Positions 25,527 through 35,698 of a DNA stretch of 64,000 bases are shown one piece after another. Both the position numbers and the translations under genes were made by a program. Each line of letters starts with the position of its first letter. Positions within the stretch are counted from its first letter, which is position 1. The notes below the pieces were generated by a model, which had not been told where the DNA came from, did not search any database, and saw only the letters and a list, made by a program, of their open reading frames with translations. The stretch is from Bacteroidota bacterium. GTDB taxonomy: Bacteria > Bacteroidota > Bacteroidia > 2-12-FULL-35-15. Location of the stretch: the NCBI GenBank assembly GCA_947479085.1, contig CANJYB010000020.1, positions 1-64,000 of the forward strand, read 5' to 3'.

Positions 25527-28337
25527 CTATTCGACTACAATTTGTTTAACTGTTTGATTTTTATCATCAGATAAGATAAACATATATATTCCTTTTCCGT
25601 AACCACTTACATCAATGGTTTGTGAAAAATTACCTGATACATTGGCAATGGCTTTTTCGTAAACCAATTGGCCAATAGCATTGAATAATTTCAGTTTATA
25701 GTTTTTCTTGCTAGCGGCAAAAAATGAAATACCAAATACCCCCTGATTAGGATTTGGGTAAATAACCAAAGAACCACTTTCAGTCATTTCATTTATACCT
25801 AGATTAGTAACATTCAAACCGGAAGAAACAACAGAAGGACAATTACTAAGTGTTACTATAACTGTATATGTTCCATTCTGAAGCATGGTATAGGTTTGTC
25901 CGGTAGCTCCCGGAATTAGTGTTCCATTGAGATACCATTGATTTCCGGTAGCTGCACTGGAAGTAAGGATAGAAAAATTTTGAGTAATCGTTGGTGTCGG
26001 AGGAACCGGATTTATCACTACCACTTTTGTCCCTAAAGCAGAAACACAACCTAAAGATGAAGTTGTGGTAACGGAATATGTCCCTGCCATTGCAGCAGTT
26101 ACTCCTGGTATTGATTGATTTTGAGTAGATGATGTAAACGAGTTGGGACCTGTCCAGCTATAGGTTGCTCCTGTAACTGCAGGTATTGTCATTGTAAGTG
26201 TGTTACCTGCACAAACCGGGGTATTAGCGGTAACAACCGGAGTAGTTGGAGTTGCATTTATTACCACTACAGTAGTATCTGGCTGAGAGGTACATCCTGC
26301 AACAGTAACGGTTAAAATGTAATTTCCTGCAAAAGCCAGTGTTGCCGGAGTTCTGATTGGATTCTGCAATGCGGAAACATAAGCAACAGGTCCTGTCCAA
26401 TGATAAGTTGCACCTGTTACTGTCGGGGTGCTAAAATTGATGGGCTGACCGGAGCATACCGGAGAATTGCTACTGGCAACCGGAGTGCCGGGAGCAGGAT
26501 TAACCGTAATGTAATTTGTTTGGGTACTCGAACCACTTCCAATTGTATTTGTTGCTGTTAATGATACGCTATATGTTCCGGGAGTATTATATATCACTGT
26601 CGGGTTTTGCGAATTAGAAGTAGCGGGACTTGCACCTGTTAATGTCCACGACCAGGAAGTAGGAAAGTTAGAGCTTAAATCATTAAAAGTAACAGGTACT
26701 CCTGCACATACTGTAGTTGATGAAGTTGTAAAGTTGGCCACCGGTGGATTTGTAATTGCGCAAGGGGTTATCTGAAAAGAATAAATTTGAGTTTTTTGAG
26801 CACCACCGGCACCCATGTACATACCGGTATGCCAAAACGTAACTCCATCCGGATCAAGGTAGGTTTGTGAATAGTCTCCATCCCTGTTTACTCCTATTTG
26901 AGAAGCCGTTCCCGTATGTGCAACTGATTCTGTAACAGGTAATGTTCCAAGGGGGTCGCAAACCCTTCTTCCGGTATAATATAATCCCGGATAAGTATTA
27001 GTTGCATTCGATTTCATGTAACATAACCCTATTGAACCATAATCATCCATTGCAATACTTCCCATCCAACGGGTATCAGCATCAGGTGTATAAATTCCTT
27101 CCTGAAACATACTCCATACTCCTGTGGTTTGGTCCTGACGTAATTCACACCATTTAATGCTTCTTTGAGAACCACTTATCAGAACACCCCAGTTTAAAAC
27201 TACCGAGTTGTATCCACTCCAGGATTTCCATTGTGCTCTGAACATTAATGTCCCACCAATTCCATCTAACTTTGTGGTAGTCCCTGGTTGTACAATATCA
27301 TTCCAACCGGAATTATAAGCCGCATTAAAAGCAGTACATGCTACACTTCCACCTGAAGGTATTGTCATTGTTGGAGTTGTTGGCACCCAGTTTACAGTTG
27401 CTTTATATATATTCACAGCGTCACTAAATGTTCCTCCCCAACCATTGTCAGAATAAGAAAAAATAGGACAAGGAGTACCCGCAGGAGCTAAAGTTCCATC
27501 TCCGGAATCACCGGGTAAGGGTACAAAAAATGAAGAAGAAATATGTGGTGGATTAAATGTTTGGTATACCGAACGAGCTGTCAGACCCAGTAACATTTTT
27601 GATCTTTCAAAGGCAAATACTTTTTGCGCCTGATTAGAACACATGTAATAACCATCCTGCCAAACCGAGAATTTTAAATAATCAGGAAAAGCGGGAGATG
27701 TAAAAGTATAAGTATACCAAGCACCTGTTGGATCGGGTGTCTGTGAAATTGCAATGTATATTTTATTACCTGTCTGACCGAACTGACTCATGAACCAACG
27801 ATCAGCAGCTTTATCATACAAGCAGATTGGATCTCCATCATTGCTTGACAAAACCGTGCTCCATAAGTTACCAAGAGTTCCAGTTAGCAATGTGGTACCT
27901 GTTTTAGAGTAAACTTTAAAAGTAGTGGAATTAATCATTTGTATATAATGATTTGGTCCTACAGCCCCGGAAGGATCTAAAGGATAAAAGTTACCGTTTG
28001 ATTGCCCTGCAAAATTCTGAATGGGTGCTTTACCAGGTATTGTCCCCATTTCCTTTTGCATTGTTGCTTCATCATTTCCATAAGCCGCCCCATCTTTTTC
28101 GGGAGTTTTAGGAAATTTTTGAGGAATATTATAGTCCCTGTCTTCCATCTCGACTCCTCTCCATTTCTTTTTGGGTTCAGGTGTATTTACAGGAAACATT
28201 TCGCGCAAAGGCTTGGTTACGCCCACCTGCGAACAGGTAACGAACCCCGACTCCGGGATGTTCTTGTTTTTTGATTCCTGCGCAAACAATGCCCCCATCG
28301 AAAACAAACAGGTAATAATAAGTGTAGCTTTTTTCAT
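25527..28337 (-). CDS. Large secreted PKD/Ig-repeat protein with T9SS type A sorting domain
   Basis: 936 residues. Signal peptide KATLIITCLFSMGALFAQ; an N-terminal ~520-residue region (VGPNHYIQMINSTTFKVYSK, YDKAADRWFMSQF, YMKSNATNTYPGLYYTGRR) that looks like a beta-propeller-type domain of unknown activity; a PKD domain (FNDLSSNFPTSWSWTLTGA); three Ig-like repeats with PVCSGQ/PVCAGN starts; and a C-terminal type A sorting domain (SLVIYPNPNQGVFGISF ... YGKGIYMFILSDD). It should be exported by T9SS and released or lipid-anchored. No catalytic residues are evident. The only type A cargo in the window. Confidence 0.88.
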   Translation of the reverse strand: MKKATLIITCLFSMGALFAQESKNKNIPESGFVTCSQVGVTKPLREMFPVNTPEPKKKWRGVEMEDRDYNIPQKFPKTPEKDGAAYGNDEATMQKEMGTIPGKAPIQNFAGQSNGNFYPLDPSGAVGPNHYIQMINSTTFKVYSKTGTTLLTGTLGNLWSTVLSSNDGDPICLYDKAADRWFMSQFGQTGNKIYIAISQTPDPTGAWYTYTFTSPAFPDYLKFSVWQDGYYMCSNQAQKVFAFERSKMLLGLTARSVYQTFNPPHISSSFFVPLPGDSGDGTLAPAGTPCPIFSYSDNGWGGTFSDAVNIYKATVNWVPTTPTMTIPSGGSVACTAFNAAYNSGWNDIVQPGTTTKLDGIGGTLMFRAQWKSWSGYNSVVLNWGVLISGSQRSIKWCELRQDQTTGVWSMFQEGIYTPDADTRWMGSIAMDDYGSIGLCYMKSNATNTYPGLYYTGRRVCDPLGTLPVTESVAHTGTASQIGVNRDGDYSQTYLDPDGVTFWHTGMYMGAGGAQKTQIYSFQITPCAITNPPVANFTTSSTTVCAGVPVTFNDLSSNFPTSWSWTLTGASPATSNSQNPTVIYNTPGTYSVSLTATNTIGSGSSTQTNYITVNPAPGTPVASSNSPVCSGQPINFSTPTVTGATYHWTGPVAYVSALQNPIRTPATLAFAGNYILTVTVAGCTSQPDTTVVVINATPTTPVVTANTPVCAGNTLTMTIPAVTGATYSWTGPNSFTSSTQNQSIPGVTAAMAGTYSVTTTSSLGCVSALGTKVVVINPVPPTPTITQNFSILTSSAATGNQWYLNGTLIPGATGQTYTMLQNGTYTVIVTLSNCPSVVSSGLNVTNLGINEMTESGSLVIYPNPNQGVFGISFFAASKKNYKLKLFNAIGQLVYEKAIANVSGNFSQTIDVSGYGKGIYMFILSDDKNQTVKQIVVE

Positions 28338-28688
28338 AGATTAGAATTTATAAATTTTTGAATTGCGAATGTATGACTTAATTTTTAAAAAAGTGAAGTG
28401 AAAACCAGTAAATTAGATGAAAGCCATCATTTTGTAGACAATGGTATTATTCATTTAAGCGGGAGGTTTTTTAGAAAAAAGAAATCTGTTTGAATTATAC
28501 ATTTTGATTTTTTTTAAAAACTTTCATTTTATTTATGGAATTTTGACAAATCTTGCATCTACCTATTAGTTTAACCTTAGAAGTTGAACATTTCGTCATA
28601 CTAATAGTAAACTAAAAATACTCACAGCTACTTGCATCTGCAATTTTATTAGCAGACGAAACATGCATGAGAGTTAAAAAGAAAAATT
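28338..28688. other. 351-bp divergent intergenic region
   Basis: Separates the divergent type A cargo and alpha-2-macroglobulin genes. I see no clear TAnnTTTG element. A small hairpin (TCTGC at 28638 with GCAGA at 28652) lies 30 bases before the macroglobulin start, and CTTGCATCT occurs twice (near 28552 and 28631). Confidence 0.3.
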
Positions 28689-31600
28689 ATGAAAAGAAAA
28701 AAAACGTTTCTCATCGCCATCTTTGCTTTAGCAAGCATAATAGGCGCTATCACTGTAATGGGGTTTAAAGGAAATTTAAAACAAACCCTCCTTATTTTCC
28801 CGAAAGGAAGTACATACACAAAAGAATGGAAAAAAGTGGATTCACTTGTTTCGAGAGGCTTGAATAAAAGCGCGCTGGAAGTGGTGAATGGAATCTATGC
28901 GAAAGCCAAATCCGAAAACAATGCTCCCCAGTTTGTAAAAGCTATTATCCACCGCATGAAGCTGGAACAATACATGGAAGAATATTCGCTTGAAAATGCA
29001 TTAAACAAATTGGAGAGCGAAGTAAAAGAGGCCCGCTATCCGGTTAAGCCCGTTCTTCAATCGATGCTTGCCGAAAGCTATTGGCAATATTATGAGAACA
29101 ACCGATGGAAATTTTATAACCGTACCGAAACGGTTAATTTTAAAAACGATGACATCACCACTTGGGACTTAAAAACCATTTTTTCTCAGGTGCTCAAAAA
29201 TTACAATGCTTCTCTTGAAAATGCAGATAGTTTAAAACGCACCCCTCTTAATATATATGACGATATTATTTTAAAGCAAAAGGAATCCAGAAAGTTCAGA
29301 CCTACCTTATTTGATTTTCTTGCCCATCGTGCTATTGATTTTTATTCGAACGAAGAGCCTGATATCGAAAGACCTGCCTATAAGTTCGAACTCAGTTCCG
29401 AAAGTTATTTCTGGAAAGATGAAGATTTTGTAAGGCTTAGGATAGAAACAAAAGACACGTTTTCATCAAAATATTTTGCCATAAAAACGATTCAGGAACT
29501 CATTGCATTTCATCTGAAAGATGAAAATCCCCAGGCTTTAACTGATGCAGATTTAAAACGTTTGAAATTTGTAAGAAACAAATCTGTTTCTGAAATTAAG
29601 GACAGTTTGTATTTATCCGCTTTGCAAAACCTGGCAAAAAAAGTGGAACCTTTTGATTTACAAAACCAGTTGAAAAAGCCGGATGCTGTATATTGCAGTT
29701 CAGCAGATGTAAATTATGAAATTGCAAAATTTTATAATGAAAAAGGAAGCAAATATAATCCGCAGCAATCGGAAGAAAACAAATGGTGGAAGAAACAGTC
29801 TGTTGAAATATGTAACAATGTCATCAAAACATTTCCGGCAAGTGATGGAGCAAAAAACTGTGAAGCACTGAAAGCTGATATTACTGCCCGCAATGTAGAT
29901 TTTATTACGGAAAAAGTGAACCTTCCTAATCAACCATTCCGTGCATTGTTAACTTATAGCAATATAAAAACAGCTTATGTACGCATAGCGGAAATGGACA
30001 TTGACAAATACAACAAGGTGATTTCAAAAGATTATGGTGAACCAATGATGAAGGAGTTTTTAAAACTCACAGCAATTAAAGAATGGTCAGTGGAACTTCC
30101 GGATGACGGAGATTACCAATCTCATTCTACAGAAATAAAAATTCCGGAACTTCCACTTGGGCATTATATACTGCTTATCGGGAGCGATAAATCATTTTCC
30201 TATAAAAGCAACGGGATAGCTTATGCTCATCTCTGGGCTTCAAACATCAGTTACATTAGCCGAAGAATGACCAATGGGAGTTACGACTTCTATGTTCAAC
30301 ACCGTTCAACGGGTGTTCCATTGGCGGGGGCAAAGGCTCAAATCTACTATCAGAAATACAATTATCTGACAAGGCAATACGATTATGTAAAAGATGAAAA
30401 ATACACAGCAGATGAAAACGGGTATTTTAATGTACCGCCTACAGCAGAATACCGAAATTTTACAGTTGACTTTACTTACAAAGCAGTTTCTCCTTTCACT
30501 GATGCTCTCGACCATTTACAGACGGAGAACGCGATATATCAATACAAGAATGGAACATACAATGTGGAATACCCTAAAACCTTTTTCTTTTTAGACAGGG
30601 GCATTTATCGTCCGGGGCAGACCGTTTACTTTAAAGGCATAATGCTTTCGATACATGGAGAAGAAAACAAAATTATGCCCAATACTAAAACAACAGTAAC
30701 ATTTTATGATGTAAATTATCAGAAAGTTTCTTCGCTTGATTTAACTACCAATGAATATGGTACGTTCAGCGGCACCTTCACAACTCCACAGGGAGTAATG
30801 AACGGACAAATGAGTTTGAATAACGGAAGTGGAAATATTTATTTTTCGGTAGAAGAATATAAGCGACCAAAATTTGAAGTGAGTTTTAATCCGGTGAAAG
30901 GGAGCTACAGGCTGGATGATAGTGTGAAAGTAAACGGAAATGCAAAAGCCTATTCAGGAGCAAGAATAGACGGGGCAGAGGTAAAGTACCGGGTAGTTAG
31001 AAATGCTTCTTTCCCTTATTGGTGGTATTGGTGGAGAGGATATTATCCCACTTCAGCAGAAATGGAAATCACAAATGGGGTAACTAGCACCAACGATACA
31101 GGAGCTTTCTTTGTAAATTTCAAAGCTATTCCGGATTTATCAATTCCTAAATCCTATCAGCCTACCTATAGTTATACTGTTTATTCGGACATTACAGATA
31201 TTAACGGAGAAACGCATAGCGGGCAGACCAACGTAAGTGTCGCTTATACCGCTTTAAATTTATCCGTTGGTGTTCCATCTTTGCTTGAAAAAGAAAGCAA
31301 GGATGCTTTTGCTATTTCCACTACAAATATGAGTGGTGAGTTTCAGGGGACACAGGGGAAAGTAGAAATTTATAAATTAAAACAGCCGGATAAAACTTAC
31401 CGTTCGAGGGCATTTGCAAAACCTGATAAGTATATAATCAGCAGGGAAGACTTTGAAAAATCTTTCCCGAATGACGAGTACAAAGACGAAAACAATATGT
31501 ATAAATGGCAGAGAGGTGAAAAGGTATTGGAAAAAACATTTACCAATACTTCTTCTGCAACCGTTAATGATAAAGGAGTTTCAATAGAAAAAAATGTGTA

Positions 31601-34600
31601 CGACAGTTTACGGATTACCAATCTGAAAGCATGGAAACAGGGAACGTATGTTATGGAAACGCATACAAAGGATAAATATGGTGAAGATGTAAAAGCAATT
31701 AATTATTTCACGGTATATTCCAATTCAGGCACGGAAGTTCCTGGAAATGAAATCAACTGGTTTAATCAACTTACCACCAAAGCTATTGAACCGGGTGGGA
31801 AAGCGCAGTTTATAATCGGAACAAAAGAGGAAAATGTGAAAGTACTTTATGAGATAGAACATAAGGGAGAGATTGTGAAAAAGGAAATCATTACTCTAAA
31901 TAAAGAGCAAAAACTAATTGAAATCCCTGCAGAAGAAAAGCACCGCGGTAATTTTTGTTTTCATTTATCCTTTGTAAAAAACAATCGTTCGTATTCTCAG
32001 ACTGGAACTGTTATAGTACCTTATACCAACAAAGAGCTGGATATGGAATTTGAAACCTTCCGCGATAAATTGCTGCCCGGACAACAGGAGGAATGGAAAA
32101 TAAAAATTAAAGATAAGAAAGGAGATAAGGTAATGGCTGAAATGATGACGGCCTTATACGATGCTTCACTGGATGCTTTCAAGCCAAACAACTGGTATTT
32201 TAGTCTTTATAATAGTTATTATTCTTCTTTGTATTGGGATGGCAATGCGGGCTTTGGTACCGTAAATGCACAATTATTTGCTGTGGATTGGAACAAATAC
32301 CCGGTGGGAGCATTTAGATATTATGATAAATTAAACTGGTTCGGATACATCAATGGATATTATAGTCGAAATGATTATGACATGGATGGAGATGGTTATA
32401 ATTACAGGGGAGCATTGGGTGGTGTTATGGCTAACGCTCCCCGGGCTCAAAACATGATGGCTTTGGAAGAAAAAGTTTCTGAACAGGATGAAGGCGGAAG
32501 CAAAGACAAGGAAAGAAATTATAAAAAGACCAGGAAGATTTCTGCCAAAGGAGATACGGGAGCATCTTTAGAAGATGTCACCACTGCCACCACAGAAGTA
32601 ACAATACCTAACGCCACTGCTGCTTATAGCTGGAGTGCAGGTGACAAAGAAGGGAAAGAAAGTGGAAGAGAGGACTTATCAAAAGTAAATGCACGCAGTA
32701 ATTTTGCTGAAACAGCTTTCTTTTATCCTCAAATGGAAACAGATAAGGACGGAAATGTAATTGTAAAATTCACCATTCCTGAATCGCTGACCAAATGGAA
32801 GATGATGGGTTTTGCACATACCAAAGATTTAAAATATGGTATGATTGAAAAAACACTTTTTACCCAGAAAGATTTAATGGTAGTGCCAAATGCTCCAAGG
32901 TTTTTCAGGGAAAACGACAAGATGGAATTCAGTACTAAAATTTCAAATCTCTCTGATGCAGACATGACGGGAAGTGTGCAGGTATTCTTTTATGATGCTA
33001 CTTCTATGAAAGACATTTCTAAACTTGTAATGGCTCCCATTTCCTATGAAGGGGCTCAAGGCATAAAGTCTTTTTCTGCAAAAAAAGGATTGAGTACCAC
33101 AGCAAACTGGAACATTACTATTCCTGAAGGTATTGGTGCCATTACTTATAAAGTAGTGGCTAAGGCTGGTAATTTTAGCGATGGCGAGGAAATGGCATTG
33201 CCGGTTTTAACCAACAGGATGCTGGTAACAGAAACATTGCCATTACCAATAAGAAGTACAGAAACAAAAACATTCAGGTTTGATAAGCTGATTTCTCAAA
33301 GCAATGGTTCTTCAACTTTACGAAATCACAAACTTACTTTGGAGTTCACTGCCAACCCTGCATGGTATGCGGTGCAGGCGTTACCTTATTTAATTGAATA
33401 TCCTTATGAATGTGCGGAACAAACCTTCTCTCGCTTTTATGCAAACAGCATTGCTTCACATATTGCTAATTCGTCACCTAAAATAAAAGCAGTATTCGAT
33501 TCCTGGAAAAACACTCCCGATTCGAAAGCACTATTATCTAACCTGGAAAAGAACCAGGAATTAAAATCATTGATGCTGGAAGAAACACCATGGGTGGTGG
33601 ATGCAAAGGATGAAACGGAACGTAAGAAGCGCGTTGCTCTTTTATTCGACTTAAATAAAATGAGCAATGAAATGGCAAAAGCAATGAAGAAGTTGCAAAA
33701 GATGCAAACACCGAATGGAGGTTTTCCATGGTGGGAGGGAATGCCTGATGACCGTTATATTACTCAGCACATCATTACCGGAATGGGACACTTAGATCAT
33801 CTTGGCGTAAAAAACATTCGTGCGGATGTTCCAACATGGAACATGGTGAATGCCGGTGTGAAGTATTTAGACAATAGAATTCGTGAAGATTACGAATGGG
33901 TTTTGAAATACGATGCCAAACACATTGATGATAATCATTTGAGTTATTTGCAGATTCAATATTTGTATGCACGCAGTTATTTTAAAGATATTCCTGTTGA
34001 CGGTCGCAACCAGAAAGCCTTTGATTATTATAAAGGACAGGAGAAAAAGTACTGGCTCCAAAACAGTTTCTATATGCAAGGCATGATAGCATTGGCATTG
34101 AGCCGTTATGATGATAAAATAACTGCCACAGGTATTATGAAATCATTGAAAGAAAATTCATTGAACAACGAAGAGATGGGAATGTACTGGAAGGAAAACT
34201 ATGGTGGATATTATTGGTACCAGGCACCAATAGAAGCACAGGCATTGTTGATTGAAGCGTTTGATGAAGTGAGCAATGATAAAAAATCAGTAGATGATTT
34301 GAAAGTATGGCTCTTAAAATCAAAACAAACACAGGACTGGAAGACCACTAAAGCCACAACCGAAGCCTGTTATGCTTTGCTGTTAAGAGGAACAGATTGG
34401 CTGGCAACTGAAAGTAACATCGAGATTTCGTTAGGGGATATTAAAGTGGACCCAAAGAAAATGCCTGATGTGAAGCAGGAAGCAGGAACAGGATATTTCA
34501 AAACTTCGTGGAGTGGTAGCGATATAAAACCAAATATGGGAAATGTTACCATCACTAAAAAAGATGAAGGAGTAAGTTGGGGCGCTTTGTATTGGCAGTA

Positions 34601-35060
34601 TTTTGAACAATTGGATAAAATAACACCAAGCAAAACACCATTGAATTTAAAGAAACAATTGTTCTTACAAAAGAATTCAGATGCTGGTCCTGTGATAGAA
34701 CCAATAACAGAAAACACTTTGTTGAAAGTTGGAGATAAAATAAAAGTAAGAATAGAATTACGTGTGGATAGAGACATGGAATATGTGCAGATGAAAGATA
34801 TGCGTGCGTCTGGTTTTGAACCTACCAATGTGATTTCTCAATATAAATACCAGGATGGTTTAGGGTATTATGAAAGTACAAGAGATGCGGCCACCAATTT
34901 CTTTTTCTCTTCTTTACCAAAAGGAACTTACGTTTTTGAGTATCCGATGGTGGTAACACATAATGGTGATTTCTCAAATGGAATTACTTCCATTCAATGT
35001 ATGTACGCTCCCGAGTTTGCAAGTAATTCTGAAGGGATTAGAGTGAAGGTTGGGAAGTAG
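28689..35060 (+). CDS. Bacterial alpha-2-macroglobulin family protein with thioester
   Basis: 2123 residues, an N-terminal signal or anchor helix (TFLIAIFALASIIGAITVMGF) without a lipobox cysteine. After ~430 residues of helical N-terminal region come macroglobulin-type domains (GIYRPGQTVYFKGIM; FSVEEYKRPKFEVSF). The bait-like and alpha-2M core has FAETAFFYPQMETDKDGNV and ESLTKWKMMGFAH. The thioester motif CAEQ is at C1575, followed by the alpha/alpha-toroid region (TPNGGFPWWEGMPDDRY). The family traps proteases in the periplasm or at the surface. Bacterial homologues are often paired with pbpC; none is here. A Bacteroidota-type long form; start ATG at 28689. Confidence 0.9.
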   Translation: MKRKKTFLIAIFALASIIGAITVMGFKGNLKQTLLIFPKGSTYTKEWKKVDSLVSRGLNKSALEVVNGIYAKAKSENNAPQFVKAIIHRMKLEQYMEEYSLENALNKLESEVKEARYPVKPVLQSMLAESYWQYYENNRWKFYNRTETVNFKNDDITTWDLKTIFSQVLKNYNASLENADSLKRTPLNIYDDIILKQKESRKFRPTLFDFLAHRAIDFYSNEEPDIERPAYKFELSSESYFWKDEDFVRLRIETKDTFSSKYFAIKTIQELIAFHLKDENPQALTDADLKRLKFVRNKSVSEIKDSLYLSALQNLAKKVEPFDLQNQLKKPDAVYCSSADVNYEIAKFYNEKGSKYNPQQSEENKWWKKQSVEICNNVIKTFPASDGAKNCEALKADITARNVDFITEKVNLPNQPFRALLTYSNIKTAYVRIAEMDIDKYNKVISKDYGEPMMKEFLKLTAIKEWSVELPDDGDYQSHSTEIKIPELPLGHYILLIGSDKSFSYKSNGIAYAHLWASNISYISRRMTNGSYDFYVQHRSTGVPLAGAKAQIYYQKYNYLTRQYDYVKDEKYTADENGYFNVPPTAEYRNFTVDFTYKAVSPFTDALDHLQTENAIYQYKNGTYNVEYPKTFFFLDRGIYRPGQTVYFKGIMLSIHGEENKIMPNTKTTVTFYDVNYQKVSSLDLTTNEYGTFSGTFTTPQGVMNGQMSLNNGSGNIYFSVEEYKRPKFEVSFNPVKGSYRLDDSVKVNGNAKAYSGARIDGAEVKYRVVRNASFPYWWYWWRGYYPTSAEMEITNGVTSTNDTGAFFVNFKAIPDLSIPKSYQPTYSYTVYSDITDINGETHSGQTNVSVAYTALNLSVGVPSLLEKESKDAFAISTTNMSGEFQGTQGKVEIYKLKQPDKTYRSRAFAKPDKYIISREDFEKSFPNDEYKDENNMYKWQRGEKVLEKTFTNTSSATVNDKGVSIEKNVYDSLRITNLKAWKQGTYVMETHTKDKYGEDVKAINYFTVYSNSGTEVPGNEINWFNQLTTKAIEPGGKAQFIIGTKEENVKVLYEIEHKGEIVKKEIITLNKEQKLIEIPAEEKHRGNFCFHLSFVKNNRSYSQTGTVIVPYTNKELDMEFETFRDKLLPGQQEEWKIKIKDKKGDKVMAEMMTALYDASLDAFKPNNWYFSLYNSYYSSLYWDGNAGFGTVNAQLFAVDWNKYPVGAFRYYDKLNWFGYINGYYSRNDYDMDGDGYNYRGALGGVMANAPRAQNMMALEEKVSEQDEGGSKDKERNYKKTRKISAKGDTGASLEDVTTATTEVTIPNATAAYSWSAGDKEGKESGREDLSKVNARSNFAETAFFYPQMETDKDGNVIVKFTIPESLTKWKMMGFAHTKDLKYGMIEKTLFTQKDLMVVPNAPRFFRENDKMEFSTKISNLSDADMTGSVQVFFYDATSMKDISKLVMAPISYEGAQGIKSFSAKKGLSTTANWNITIPEGIGAITYKVVAKAGNFSDGEEMALPVLTNRMLVTETLPLPIRSTETKTFRFDKLISQSNGSSTLRNHKLTLEFTANPAWYAVQALPYLIEYPYECAEQTFSRFYANSIASHIANSSPKIKAVFDSWKNTPDSKALLSNLEKNQELKSLMLEETPWVVDAKDETERKKRVALLFDLNKMSNEMAKAMKKLQKMQTPNGGFPWWEGMPDDRYITQHIITGMGHLDHLGVKNIRADVPTWNMVNAGVKYLDNRIREDYEWVLKYDAKHIDDNHLSYLQIQYLYARSYFKDIPVDGRNQKAFDYYKGQEKKYWLQNSFYMQGMIALALSRYDDKITATGIMKSLKENSLNNEEMGMYWKENYGGYYWYQAPIEAQALLIEAFDEVSNDKKSVDDLKVWLLKSKQTQDWKTTKATTEACYALLLRGTDWLATESNIEISLGDIKVDPKKMPDVKQEAGTGYFKTSWSGSDIKPNMGNVTITKKDEGVSWGALYWQYFEQLDKITPSKTPLNLKKQLFLQKNSDAGPVIEPITENTLLKVGDKIKVRIELRVDRDMEYVQMKDMRASGFEPTNVISQYKYQDGLGYYESTRDAATNFFFSSLPKGTYVFEYPMVVTHNGDFSNGITSIQCMYAPEFASNSEGIRVKVGK

Positions 35061-35088
35061 TTCACTATTCACTGATTCATTAGTAAGG

Positions 35089-35118
35089 AAGGATAAGGGA
35101 TTTAATTCTCTTATCCTT
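35089..35118. terminator. Bidirectional terminator between macroglobulin and ribE
   Basis: AAGGATAAG (35089-35097) pairs with CTTATCCTT (35110-35118) around a 12-base loop; the right arm overlaps the ribE stop codon. Confidence 0.7.
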
Positions 35119-35695
35119 TTACCAACTTGCTAATGTATTTCCCAACAATATCAAACTCAAGATTTACTACTGTACCTTTTTGAAAGGAATTAAAATTAGT
35201 ATGTTGGTAGGTATAAGGAATGATACAAACAGAAAAGGAATTCTGCTGAGAATTGACAACTGTTAAACTTACCCCGTTAACACAAATACTTCCTTTTTCA
35301 ACAGTAATATTATTTGAGGAAGCATCGTATTCAAAAGTAAACATCCAACTGCCGTTGGTTTCCTGCACATCTGTGCAGTTAGCTGTCTGGTCCACATGGC
35401 CCTGAACAATGTGCCCATCCAGCCGGTCGCCAAGTTTCATGCAGCGTTCCAGGTTTATTTTATCTCCAACGGAAAGTAAACCAAGGTTGGTTTTTTGCAG
35501 CGTTTCGTCAATAGCAGTAACTGTATATTCATTACCATTAATGGCTACTACAGTAAGACATACGCCATTATGAGCAATGCTCTGATCAATTTTTAATTCA
35601 GAAGTAAAGTTGGATTTAACGGTGATGTGAAGGTTAGTTTGTTCTTTTCTTAAACCGACAACTTCTCCTAATTCTTCTATTATACCGGAAAACAT
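35111..35695 (-). CDS. ribE: Riboflavin synthase, alpha subunit
   Basis: Converts two 6,7-dimethyl-8-ribityllumazines to riboflavin. 194 residues with the two tandem lumazine-binding domains: MFSGIIEELGEV and NGVCLTVVAI in the first, and GHIVQGHVDQTA and VNGVSLTVVNS in the second. It starts 3 bases after the stop of the large surface-protein gene upstream on the same strand, so it is probably read through from that promoter. Confidence 0.95.
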   Translation of the reverse strand: MFSGIIEELGEVVGLRKEQTNLHITVKSNFTSELKIDQSIAHNGVCLTVVAINGNEYTVTAIDETLQKTNLGLLSVGDKINLERCMKLGDRLDGHIVQGHVDQTANCTDVQETNGSWMFTFEYDASSNNITVEKGSICVNGVSLTVVNSQQNSFSVCIIPYTYQHTNFNSFQKGTVVNLEFDIVGKYISKLVKG

Positions 35696-35698
35696 AAA

